Assembly: GCF_000010165.1 (NCBI RefSeq)
Contig: NC_012491.1
Span: 1,172,001 to 1,236,000, forward strand
Length of the DNA: 64,000 nt
Reading direction: 5' to 3'
From: Brevibacillus brevis NBRC 100599
GTDB lineage: Bacteria; Bacillota; Bacilli; Brevibacillales; Brevibacillaceae
Position 1 is the stretch's first letter. Every line of letters begins with the position of its first letter. Shown piece after piece: positions 8,216 to 15,866 of the stretch. The translations under genes and the position numbers were made by a program. The notes below the pieces were generated by a model. The model ran no database searches and was not told the DNA's origin. It was given only the letters and a program-made list of their open reading frames with translations.

Positions 8216-10006
8216 ATGACAAAAGCATTGCCGCAACGCTGGGATATGGATGTGATTTTTCCTGGTGGCAGTGAATCAGAGGATTTTCGGGCGTTTTTAG
8301 TGACAGTGGAAGGGGATATTGCGAACCTGAAAGCGCGTTTCGAGCAATCTGGCGCTGGTTTGCATGAAACAGCCGCTTTCAAAGAAGTTGTCGCTCAAGT
8401 TCAAAGCATTGCCGTGCGAGTGAGACAAGCAGGTGCATTCATTTCCTGCCTGACTGCTCAAAATGTAAAGGATGAGCCTGCCAAGCTGATGGGTGGGCGT
8501 GTAAAAAGCATCTCGGCTGCGTTTGGTGCAGTGTTGACGCGATGGGAAGAACAGCTGCTGGCTATCGACGAGGCTGCATGGGAGAATTTGTTGGCAGACG
8601 AAGAATTGCAATCGCTTGCTTTTGTGCTGAATGAGCGCCGTCGCCGTGCACAGGAAAAGCTGTCGCCTGAACAAGAAGTGCTGGCAAACGATTTAGCTGT
8701 AGACGGCTATCATGCTTGGCAAGACTTGTACAATGCGGTCGTTGGACGTATGAGCATTGAGGTTGAGGTCAATGGAGAGACGAAGCAGCTGTCCGTGGGG
8801 CAAGCTTCTAACCTGATGAGCAGTCCTGACCGTGCTGTGCGTTCCCATGTTTTTGAAAAGTGGAATGAAGCTTGGGGCAAGGAAACGGAGCTGTGCGCAC
8901 AAGCGCTGAATCACTTGGGTGGTTTCCGTCTCTCTCTGTACCGTCATCGTGGCTGGGATTCCGTCCTGCGCGAGCCACTGGATATTGGACGGATGCAGGA
9001 AAAAACGCTCGACGCGATGTGGCAGGCCATCGACAATCGCAAAGATCGTCTGGTTGCCTACCTGGAGCGCAAGGCAAAGCTGCTCGGTGTAGACAAGCTG
9101 AGCTGGTACGATGTAGGAGCTCCGGTCGGGAATGTACATAAAGAAGTGTCCTACGATGAAGCAGCTGCCCTGATCGTTGAGCACTTCAACCGTTTCAATC
9201 CGAGCATGGCTGAGTTTGCGCAAAAGGCATTCGATGAGGGCTGGATCGAGGCAGAGGATCGTCCTGGCAAGCGCCCAGGCGGATTCTGCACGAGCTTCCC
9301 AGTCAGCAAGCAGTCGCGCGTGTTCATGACGTATGCGGGAAGCGCAAGTAATGTATCCACACTGGCACATGAGCTGGGGCATGCGTATCATCAGCAAGTC
9401 ATGTGGGATTTGCCAGCCCTTAACCAAAACTACGCGATGAACGTAGCGGAAACAGCATCGACCTTCGCAGAGATGATCCTCGCTGACGCTGCTGTGAAAA
9501 ATGCAGCCAATGATGATGAAAAACTGGTGCTCTTGGAAGATAAGCTGCAATCCATCGTCGCGTTTTTCATGAACATCCACGCTCGCTTTATTTTCGAGAA
9601 AAACTTCTATGAGAAGCGCAAAGAAGGTCTCGTGAGCGCGGCTGATCTCGACCGACTCATGGAAGACGCGCAAAAGCAAGCGTACAACGGCGCTTTGGCA
9701 GATTACGAGCCGCATTTCTGGGCATCCAAGCTGCATTTCTATATCACGTCGTACCCGTTCTACAACTTCCCGTACACATTCGGGTACTTGTTCAGCATGA
9801 GTGTCTATGCACGTGCGCTTGAAGAAGGGGAGAGCTTCGCGCCGAAATACGATGCACTGCTCCAAGATACAGGCCGCCTGATGGTGGAAGACTTGGCGAA
9901 GAAGCATCTCGGCGAGGATATGACAACAGTTGAGTTCTGGCAAAAAGCTGTTGACCTGGCTGTGGCAGACATCGACGAATTCCTGCGCCTGACAGAAGAA
10001 GCATAA
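8216..10006 (+). CDS. pepF: M3 family oligoendopeptidase F
   Basis: A 596-residue zinc metallopeptidase of family M3, cleaving intracellular oligopeptides. The catalytic HEXXH is in STLAHELGHAYHQQ near residue 388, followed by the third-ligand region NVAETASTFAEMIL. The C-terminal SYPFYNFPYTFGYLFS stretch is typical of PepF. Length agrees with the family. The ATG at 8216 follows TGAGGAGGGGTACAT. A long terminator stem at 10029-10064 closes the unit. Confidence 0.95.
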   Translation: MTKALPQRWDMDVIFPGGSESEDFRAFLVTVEGDIANLKARFEQSGAGLHETAAFKEVVAQVQSIAVRVRQAGAFISCLTAQNVKDEPAKLMGGRVKSISAAFGAVLTRWEEQLLAIDEAAWENLLADEELQSLAFVLNERRRRAQEKLSPEQEVLANDLAVDGYHAWQDLYNAVVGRMSIEVEVNGETKQLSVGQASNLMSSPDRAVRSHVFEKWNEAWGKETELCAQALNHLGGFRLSLYRHRGWDSVLREPLDIGRMQEKTLDAMWQAIDNRKDRLVAYLERKAKLLGVDKLSWYDVGAPVGNVHKEVSYDEAAALIVEHFNRFNPSMAEFAQKAFDEGWIEAEDRPGKRPGGFCTSFPVSKQSRVFMTYAGSASNVSTLAHELGHAYHQQVMWDLPALNQNYAMNVAETASTFAEMILADAAVKNAANDDEKLVLLEDKLQSIVAFFMNIHARFIFEKNFYEKRKEGLVSAADLDRLMEDAQKQAYNGALADYEPHFWASKLHFYITSYPFYNFPYTFGYLFSMSVYARALEEGESFAPKYDALLQDTGRLMVEDLAKKHLGEDMTTVEFWQKAVDLAVADIDEFLRLTEEA

Positions 10007-10028
10007 ATGTACGAATAAATTAGTTCCA

Positions 10029-10064
10029 AGCAGTCTGTCACTATTCTGACAGGCTGCTTTTTTC
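10029..10064 (+). terminator. Terminator after pepF
   Basis: AGCAGTCTGTCA pairs with TGACAGGCTGCT, followed by TTTTTTCG. Confidence 0.88.
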
Positions 10065-10187
10065 GTGGAGAGATTGTTAACATTGCAGAAGAAATCTTCG
10101 GATAACATTTACCTGCGGTTTATCGAATCCTCGCTATTTTTTCGTACAGTAAAAGGGAAGGGAGTACTTGTAAAGGGAGGCATCGTA

Positions 10188-11150
10188 ATGGACACTGGCA
10201 GTCATCTTTTGTTGGGTGTCACACTGGCGGGGTTAGCTCATATCACGCCGGCAGTGGCGAATGATCCGGCGCTTGCACAGGCGCTGATGATCGCAACGGT
10301 AGTGGGTTCTCATGCCCCGGATTTCGACACTGTGGCCAGACTTCGCGGTATTTCTTTTTACATTCGCTTTCATCGAGGAATTACGCATTCGATTCCCGCC
10401 TTATTTCTGTGGCCCCTCATCATCAGCCTTTCTCTTTCCTGGGGGTTTGGGCTCATGGGGCAGTTCGGTATTTTGTACGGTTGGACGCTGTTAGCTGTTG
10501 TGCTGCATGTTTTTCTCGATATGCTAAACGCCTATGGAGTCCAATGTATTCGTCCTATTAGCAAGCGTTGGGTGCATTTGGATGTGCTCGCGATTTTTGA
10601 GCCACTGGTGTTCGCGGTTCATCTGGCAGCCGCGATCTGGTGGATTGCTTTTAGAGGAGATCCTAGCGTGTTATTTCCGGTTGCATATGCCATGACGCTC
10701 GTGTATATTGGCGTGCGGGCTTGGCAGCATCACCGTAACGTCAAACGGGTAGTAAGGGCATTGGAAACAAGGGGCATATCCCATGTGTTCCCGAGCATAC
10801 ATCCATTTCACTGGAGATTCGTCGTTGAGACGGAGGAACTGTTTTACACAGGGAGAATCGAGTATACGCGTGTGATACTGGAGGATGTATATCCGAAGCA
10901 ACAGCGTGATGCGATCATCCAGGCTACTGTCGGTGTGGATGGCGTTCGTGCTTTTCTCGGATTTGCTCAACGAATCCACGTCACGTGGAAGGAAATTGCC
11001 GACGGTTATGAAGTCACGTGGAGCGATGTGCGCTTTTGGTACAACCGCAAGCTGCCATTTGGCGTAGATGTTGTCTTGGATCGTGATTTGAACGTCGTTG
11101 ATCATCGGTTAGGTTGGCGAAAAAAAGCGTGGGACCCACCGTTTGTATAA
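10188..11150 (+). CDS. Metal-dependent hydrolase, YfhP/YdjM-type membrane protein
   Basis: About 320 residues. The N-terminal half is a membrane domain of the LexA-binding/YdjM family of predicted inner-membrane hydrolases: MDTGSHLLLGVTLAGLAH, GSHAPDFDTVARLRG and RGITHSIPALFLW, where His and Asp residues could bind metal. The C-terminal ~120 residues are soluble. The organisation resembles Bacillus subtilis YfhP, but I assign no symbol. The frame is open from 10065, but the ATG at 10188 with AAAGGGAGGCATCGTA is clearly the better start. A terminator follows at 11166-11207. Confidence 0.8.
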   Translation: MDTGSHLLLGVTLAGLAHITPAVANDPALAQALMIATVVGSHAPDFDTVARLRGISFYIRFHRGITHSIPALFLWPLIISLSLSWGFGLMGQFGILYGWTLLAVVLHVFLDMLNAYGVQCIRPISKRWVHLDVLAIFEPLVFAVHLAAAIWWIAFRGDPSVLFPVAYAMTLVYIGVRAWQHHRNVKRVVRALETRGISHVFPSIHPFHWRFVVETEELFYTGRIEYTRVILEDVYPKQQRDAIIQATVGVDGVRAFLGFAQRIHVTWKEIADGYEVTWSDVRFWYNRKLPFGVDVVLDRDLNVVDHRLGWRKKAWDPPFV

Positions 11151-11165
11151 GGGAAGCTAGTATAG

Positions 11166-11207
11166 GTAAGCCTCGTCAGTTAGTGAAACTGGGGGCTTAC
11201 TTTTTTT
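11166..11207 (+). terminator. Terminator after the YfhP-like gene
   Basis: GTAAGCCTC pairs with GGGGGCTTAC, followed by seven T. Confidence 0.75.
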
Positions 11208-11343
11208 GTGTGAACAAGGAGCCTCAGCGTCTGCTTCTTGCATTGTTTCAGTAAAACTTTCTGCTCCCCCCTTGAAAATGCCTAGATAGCGTTTTTTTTT
11301 TGCCAAAGGTTTAAGTGGTATCGATAAACCAACAAAGCTGGTA

Positions 11344-11553
11344 AGAAGAAAAAGCACAGGGATCGTAGACCTTGACAACGCCTCCCCAGTTGGAACTTTC
11401 AAAAGGGGACCACGCTTGTCGAACACTTCTTCCATGAGATACATCCGCCCGTAGGGTGGCTTTGGCTCGACGGTCCCCTTTTGAAAGTGGAGACGGACAG
11501 TGAATCCCCCCTGCAGGCGTGTCAGAGTCGAAGAGAACTGTGCTTTTTCTTCT
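11344..11553. repeat. 210-bp long-hairpin element with nested inverted repeats
   Basis: Outer 16-bp arms at 11344-11359 and 11538-11553 are perfect complements (AGAAGAAAAAGCACAG). Inner 17-bp arms at 11395-11411 and 11472-11488 (ACTTTCAAAAGGGGACC) are also perfect. Between them GACAACGCCT pairs with AGGCGTGTC (one bulge), and the apex holds CCGCCC/GGGTGG. The whole segment can fold as one hairpin. No convincing gene is inside. It fills the 520-base gap between the YfhP-like gene and the ArsR-type regulator. It may be a MITE-like repeat or a structured RNA. Confidence 0.7.
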
Positions 11554-11668
11554 CCTCCACTATGTTGACCCCATTAAGGACCTTTAAAGCTATTCTAACG
11601 AAATGGCGCTATGCAAAATCCAACAAGAATGATACACTGAAAAAAACTAAACGTTCGATGGTGATAGA

Positions 11669-12589
11669 ATGAATAACTTATATTCGATCAGAGTGGAATG
11701 GTCTCCTGCGTATGAATGTATCATTAGCCTCTACACTTACATTTACGAGAAAGACCGCAAGCATAGTTTGCTTGGTACGGCTTGGTTAGAGGAAACAAAA
11801 CAAAAGCTCCCGGCGTCTTTTGCAGATGAACTCGCAGACGAACGTTGGGAGGTACTCCACCGCTTGGTGCTGCTTGTAGCGCAATCGCCCCAGACCAAAT
11901 CCGTCGAAAAATTTCTTGGGTGGCTGGAAAGCATTCCTCCCGGTGAAATTTATGAGCGCCTCGCGCCGTGGGTGGAGACAATCCCGCTGAACTTGGGAGA
12001 AATCCGTGATCGCAGCCTATCGTTGCTTACCCGGTGGAATGAGCATTATTTTTCGAAGATGGACCCACGCATTTTGGAGAGTCTGCAACGGAGCGCCGAT
12101 GAGCTGACGGCCCGCGCCAAAGAAACGCCTCCAATCGACTTGGTCGATCATGTTACAAACGGTATCTGGATTGAGCCGATGGCAGATTTGCGGGAGGTTG
12201 TACTGATCCCGCAATATCATTGTGCCCATTCTTCTGTTCTCGACTTTTATCGGGGGCTTGCCACTTGCATGTACCCTGTCAAAGATGCGGCAACGACCAA
12301 ACCACAGCCACTCTTGGAGCTGTTGCCTATCACACAGTGTCTGGCAGATGAAAAGCGCCTGCAAATTTTGCGCTGTCTGGCAAAAAAGACGTGCACGCTC
12401 GGTGAATTACAGAAGCAAGTATCTTTGGCAAAAAGCACCGTCCATCATCATGTAACGGCGTTGCGCAGAGCGGGGCTGATTCGTGCTCACTACACAGGAA
12501 GTACGACGATTTCCTACTACAGTCTGCGAGAAGCCTTTGTCGAGCGTCTCCCGGTCTTGCTTCGTTCCTTCTTCCATGCATCAGAGTGA
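11669..12589 (+). CDS. ArsR-type winged-helix regulator (DUF5937-like N-terminus)
   Basis: A 306-residue protein. Residues ~1-210 form an uncharacterised alpha-rich domain with a mostly acidic composition. Residues ~215-300 form an ArsR/HTH_5 winged helix: LLPITQCLADEKRLQILRCLAKKTCTLGEL followed by the recognition helix in SLAKSTVHHHVTALRRAGLI. It is followed 51 bases later by an MFS transporter on the same strand, an arrangement typical of a regulator controlling its own exporter. The ATG at 11669 has only a weak GGTGAT site. No Cys metal-binding pair is evident, so metal sensing is not supported. Confidence 0.82.
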   Translation: MNNLYSIRVEWSPAYECIISLYTYIYEKDRKHSLLGTAWLEETKQKLPASFADELADERWEVLHRLVLLVAQSPQTKSVEKFLGWLESIPPGEIYERLAPWVETIPLNLGEIRDRSLSLLTRWNEHYFSKMDPRILESLQRSADELTARAKETPPIDLVDHVTNGIWIEPMADLREVVLIPQYHCAHSSVLDFYRGLATCMYPVKDAATTKPQPLLELLPITQCLADEKRLQILRCLAKKTCTLGELQKQVSLAKSTVHHHVTALRRAGLIRAHYTGSTTISYYSLREAFVERLPVLLRSFFHASE

Positions 12590-12640
12590 TTTTGCTTACG
12601 GAAATAGCATGATTTTGTTGAGAGGGTAGGTTGAATCAGT

Positions 12641-13879
12641 ATGAGCAAAATGAGGCAAGTGTTGGAGGCGTATCATCCGATTGTTCATCTGTTGATGGCA
12701 GGGACGGTGTTCGTTCAGCTCACCCAATCGATGAGTATCCCTTTTTTGGCTATCTATCTCGGTGAAACGACGAAGCTCTCCCACGCCTATATTGGACTGA
12801 TTATCGGGGCAGGTCCTTTGGCTGGAACAGTAGGGGGATTTGTTGGTGGGATTCTCTCAGATTTGTTTGGCAGACAAAAGCTGATGTTTTTTTCTTTGCT
12901 TGCTATGGCGTGCTCGATGATCGGCTTCATTACACTAGCACATCCGATCGGTTTATTGGTAATCAGCATGGTTATGGGATTGGCGGCATCGATTTTTGCG
13001 ACGGTTTCAAAAGCGTTGATGGGCGACTTGACGCCCGAGCAAAAACGTTTTCGTGTGTTCTCGAATCGCTATCTTGCGAGCAATCTGGGCTTCGCGATTG
13101 GTCCTATGCTCGGTGCTTTTTGGGGGATTTCCGGCAGCAATCTGGCGTTTGTTCTGACTGGGGTATCCTTGGTGAGCTTTGCCGTCATTTTAGTAGTGGC
13201 ATGTCGGAGATGTGGCGTCACCGATAACAGTGGGGAGAACGGAGAGGTGGAGCGAGCCAGTTTAGGTGAGATCTGGCAAGTGCTCAGAAGGGATGTCGTC
13301 CTTCTTACCTTTGTCACAGGCGGAATCCTGTTAGTGACGGTGTACGGTCAGATGTCTGTTACACTCTCCCAATACTTGCGGGAAAACTTTTCGGAGGGTG
13401 TCGCCTTGTTTGGAACCTTGATGAGCGTCAACGGATTTACCGTCTTGCTTTTGCAAATTCCAGTAACGAGGCTGGTTGAGCGTTATTCCTTGTTTGCGAG
13501 GATAGCAGGCGGTGCTGTATTGATGGCCATAGGAGAAGTTGGTTTTGCTTTTTCGTCAAATTGGGTTTGGTTTATTACAGCGATGATCGTTTTTACGCTC
13601 GGGGAAATCTTGATCATACCAGCGGAGTATGCGCAAATCGATGAGATCAGTCCCGCGAATATGAGAGGGACTTACTATGGGGCACAAAGCGCAACCATGC
13701 TCGGCAGCTTCCTTGGTCCATGGGCAGGTGGTATGGTGCTCACAGCATATGGTGGCCCCGTGATGTTTGGGGTCATGGGAGTATTGGCGCTGGTTAGCTT
13801 GATCTTTTATTGGCTGGGACGCAGAATGCATGAACAGCGGAAGCAGCCTAGAAATGCGATTGTAGAGACTGCCATGTAG
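12641..13879 (+). CDS. MFS transporter, multidrug efflux type
   Basis: A 412-residue major facilitator with about 12 membrane segments. The loop 2-3 signature appears as GGILSDLFGRQKLMFF near residue 75, and a central cytoplasmic loop RRCGVTDNSGENGEVERASLGEIWQVLRRD separates the halves. It is probably co-transcribed with the ArsR-type regulator upstream. The substrate cannot be told from sequence. Confidence 0.88.
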   Translation: MSKMRQVLEAYHPIVHLLMAGTVFVQLTQSMSIPFLAIYLGETTKLSHAYIGLIIGAGPLAGTVGGFVGGILSDLFGRQKLMFFSLLAMACSMIGFITLAHPIGLLVISMVMGLAASIFATVSKALMGDLTPEQKRFRVFSNRYLASNLGFAIGPMLGAFWGISGSNLAFVLTGVSLVSFAVILVVACRRCGVTDNSGENGEVERASLGEIWQVLRRDVVLLTFVTGGILLVTVYGQMSVTLSQYLRENFSEGVALFGTLMSVNGFTVLLLQIPVTRLVERYSLFARIAGGAVLMAIGEVGFAFSSNWVWFITAMIVFTLGEILIIPAEYAQIDEISPANMRGTYYGAQSATMLGSFLGPWAGGMVLTAYGGPVMFGVMGVLALVSLIFYWLGRRMHEQRKQPRNAIVETAM

Positions 13880-13883
13880 CTTC

Positions 13884-13912
13884 TTGCCGATTGATTGATA
13901 TTGCCGTATAAT
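13884..13912 (+). promoter_or_regulatory. Sigma-A promoter of the bpsA leader
   Basis: TTGCCG at 13884-13889 and a perfect TATAAT at 13907-13912 are separated by exactly 17 bases. Transcription should start near 13919, about 330 bases upstream of bpsA. Confidence 0.75.
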
Positions 13913-14103
13913 GGAAAGTATCTTTTTCAAAAGGGGACGTTTTGATGTCGGTGTGTGTTCTTAACTAAGCAACTGGATAGGGTACTCCCATTGTTTTTGG
14001 CAAAAATCTCATGTCATGTGAGTTTATTTGCTATGGAACAGAGGAGGCCTTGATTAGTTAAGAACTTACGGTCATCCATCTACCCATTTGCTCGACTACG
14101 GGA

Positions 14104-14130
14104 ACCGTGCTCTTACGCACGGTTTTTTTT
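14104..14130 (+). terminator. First terminator in the bpsA leader
   Basis: ACCGTGC and GCACGGT form a perfect 7-bp stem with a 6-base loop, followed by eight T. It lies upstream of the coding region, so it must be read through, regulated, or the end of a separate RNA. Confidence 0.85.
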
Positions 14131-14169
14131 GCGGGACTATCCACGCGCACGTAGCGAACGTATGCCCTC

Positions 14170-14207
14170 AAGGCGGAGATGAACGAATGTTCATGCTCTG
14201 CCTTTTT
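14170..14207 (+). terminator. Second terminator-like hairpin in the bpsA leader
   Basis: AAGGCGGAGATGAAC pairs with GTTCATGCTCTGCCTT (one bulged C), loop GAAT, followed by TTTTTGC. It lies 45 bases before the bpsA start. Confidence 0.7.
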
Positions 14208-14251
14208 GCATGCATCGATGGGTCCATCCCTTTTGAAAAGAGGTATTCTAC

Positions 14252-15424
14252 TTGAAAAATTATATCGAAGACACCTATAAACAAGTGCGTTTACAAGAAG
14301 GACAACAAGTGATCGAACAGTTTCTGCTTGCATGTTATTTTCATCCGGATTTGCCTACGAAAGAGTTGGCAAGAAAAGTACTCTTGCCTGTACCTGTGGC
14401 GACTGCGATCAAAAAAGAGCTGATTAAGGCAGGTGCCATACAGCAGGGGAGCGGGGTGAGATGCACCGCAGAAGGGGAAGCGTTCATTGAGCAAAAGCTT
14501 GGGTATGGTGGACTGGATCGAGAGCTGTACGAAAAGCTGATGAGAGACGACGAAGCTTGGAAAACCGAGCTGGCTGACCTGCAGGCGGAGATGGAGATGA
14601 TTTTTGCTGGGCGTCCGCAAGTCGATGTACAGATCGATCAGTCCAAATGCACAGTCGAGACGAGCCTGCGCAGGGCAATCTTATGCTTGCGGCATCAGAG
14701 CTTGGTGGGCAAAAAAATATTATGTGTCGGGGATGATGATTTGGTCAGCATCTCGCTGGGACTTTTGCTCAAGCGCTTGTTTCCAGGGAATCAACAACGT
14801 CCAGAGCAAATTGACGTAGTCGATATCGATGAACGTTTTCTTCAGTACATTACGGAGGTGTCCAAGCAAAAAGCATTGACCGTTGCCTGCCATCAGGCTG
14901 ATTTGCGGCAGCCGCTGCCGAAGAAGCTACAGGGTGGGTACGATTGCTTTTTTACTGATCCACCTTACACGCTGCAAGGAATGGCTCTGTTTTTATCCCG
15001 CGGAATCAGTGGGCTGCAAAAGCAAAAAGGACTGTCCATCTTCCTGTCCTTCGCGCATAAATCACCTGATTTTACGCTAAATATGCAACGGGAGTTCGTG
15101 CTGGCAGGCTTGACCGTACGAGAGGTGCTCAGTCATTTCAATGAATACGAAGCGGCGCAAATGATTGGAAACAAGGGACAGATGATCGTGCTTACCACAA
15201 CAGAGCTGACGACTCCGACGATCAAACATCCATTTCTGGAGTCGCTGTACACAGGTGAAAAGACTCCTTCCAAGCGTGAGTATCAATGCAAACGTTGCAA
15301 AAGATCGATCCAGGTAGGGGCACAGGCAAAAATAGTGACGATCGAACAATTGAAAAAACGCGGCTGCCCTCGTTGCAAGCACCAAAGCTTTGAGCTGTTG
15401 TCCCGTCGAAGAGCACAAGACTGA
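14252..15424 (+). CDS. bpsA: Bis-aminopropyl spermidine synthase family protein (BpsA, DUF43)
   Basis: A 390-residue homologue of the branched-polyamine synthase BpsA, which transfers aminopropyl groups from decarboxylated SAM to spermidine, giving N4-bis(aminopropyl)spermidine. An N-terminal winged-helix-like region (~1-85) precedes a Rossmann aminopropyltransferase core: KKILCVGDDDLVSISLGLLL near 155, QIDVVDIDERFLQYI, and the FFTDPPYTLQGM active-site motif near 232. The C-terminus adds a CKRCKRS...CPRCKH zinc ribbon (~350-375). The start is TTG at 14252 with AAAGAGGT eight bases upstream. It is preceded by an exceptionally long structured leader. Activity is inferred from family, not shown. 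Confidence 0.88.
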   Translation: MKNYIEDTYKQVRLQEGQQVIEQFLLACYFHPDLPTKELARKVLLPVPVATAIKKELIKAGAIQQGSGVRCTAEGEAFIEQKLGYGGLDRELYEKLMRDDEAWKTELADLQAEMEMIFAGRPQVDVQIDQSKCTVETSLRRAILCLRHQSLVGKKILCVGDDDLVSISLGLLLKRLFPGNQQRPEQIDVVDIDERFLQYITEVSKQKALTVACHQADLRQPLPKKLQGGYDCFFTDPPYTLQGMALFLSRGISGLQKQKGLSIFLSFAHKSPDFTLNMQREFVLAGLTVREVLSHFNEYEAAQMIGNKGQMIVLTTTELTTPTIKHPFLESLYTGEKTPSKREYQCKRCKRSIQVGAQAKIVTIEQLKKRGCPRCKHQSFELLSRRRAQD

Positions 15425-15477
15425 TTGTACGCAAGTGGGCATATGGTAGTGGTGGAGGGGAGGGAGAATAAGAGAAG

Positions 15478-15816
15478 ATGGCTTACGAAAAAGCGTTTTC
15501 TTTATTACGAATCGTGACGGGAATCTTGTTTTTCATCCATGGCATAGCCAAACTGCAAAAAGGGATGGTTAATGTTGTGACGACGTTTGGTGATCTCGGC
15601 TTGCCGGGGTGGCTGGCGTATCTGGTGTTGATCGTAGAACTACTCGGCGGCCTCGCGCTGATCATTGGAGTTGGGGCGAGATATGCCGCATGGGGATTAG
15701 CTGCGATCATGGCAGGTGCGATTGTGACAGTGAAATGGGCGAAAGGCTTTGTGGGCGGTTATGAGATGGATTTGATCCTGTTGCTTGTCACAATTTGTGT
15801 AGGTCTAAAAAGGTGA
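15478..15816 (+). CDS. DoxX family membrane protein
   Basis: A 112-residue four-helix membrane protein of the DoxX family: FSLLRIVTGILFFIHGIAKLQKG, LPGWLAYLVLIVELLGGLALIIGVGARYAA. Members are linked to quinone or thiol redox processes but this one is uncharacterised. The ATG at 15478 follows GGGAGGGAGAATAAGAGAAG. Gene ends in a terminator shared with the convergent helD. Confidence 0.88.
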   Translation: MAYEKAFSLLRIVTGILFFIHGIAKLQKGMVNVVTTFGDLGLPGWLAYLVLIVELLGGLALIIGVGARYAAWGLAAIMAGAIVTVKWAKGFVGGYEMDLILLLVTICVGLKR

Positions 15817-15821
15817 AAAAA

Positions 15822-15866
15822 AGATCCGGCTGAACAAGTAAGCGGTCAGCTGGATCTCTTTTTTTA
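15822..15866. terminator. Bidirectional terminator between doxX-like gene and helD
   Basis: AGATCCGGCTGA pairs with TCAGCTGGATCT. A T-tract follows on the plus strand and an A-tract precedes it, so it can serve both convergent genes. Confidence 0.85.

Larger units (their letters stand above)
13919..14251 (+). ncRNA. Long structured 5' leader (candidate riboswitch or separate ncRNA) upstream of bpsA
   Basis: A ~330-base non-coding leader follows a good sigma-A promoter. GTTCTTAACTAA (13958-13969) pairs perfectly with TTAGTTAAGAAC (14054-14065), closing a domain with a GGGTACTCCC hairpin and a long apical stem (CCAT...GCAAA...CTCAT/ATGTGAG...TTTGC...ATGG). Two intrinsic terminator hairpins follow (14104-14130 and 14170-14207). 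The 5' end CTTTTTCAAAAGGG (13922-13935) is complementary to CCCTTTTGAAAAGAG (14228-14242), which contains the bpsA ribosome site. I do not recognise a known riboswitch class. Confidence 0.6.

Noticed and set aside
8693..10108. 471-codon minus-strand ORF opposite pepF
   Set aside because: It is the complement of the highly conserved M3 peptidase frame; composition is Cys/His/Leu-rich as expected for an antisense shadow.
11157..11444. 95-codon minus-strand ORF overlapping the 11.3-kb palindrome
   Set aside because: It runs through the hairpin arms and a terminator, has no convincing ribosome site and no recognisable domain; most likely a by-product of the repeat.
13919..14135. 6S RNA (ssrS) as identity of the bpsA leader domain
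   Set aside because: The overall shape is compatible, but I could not match conserved 6S bubble sequences with confidence, so it is left as an unclassified structured RNA.
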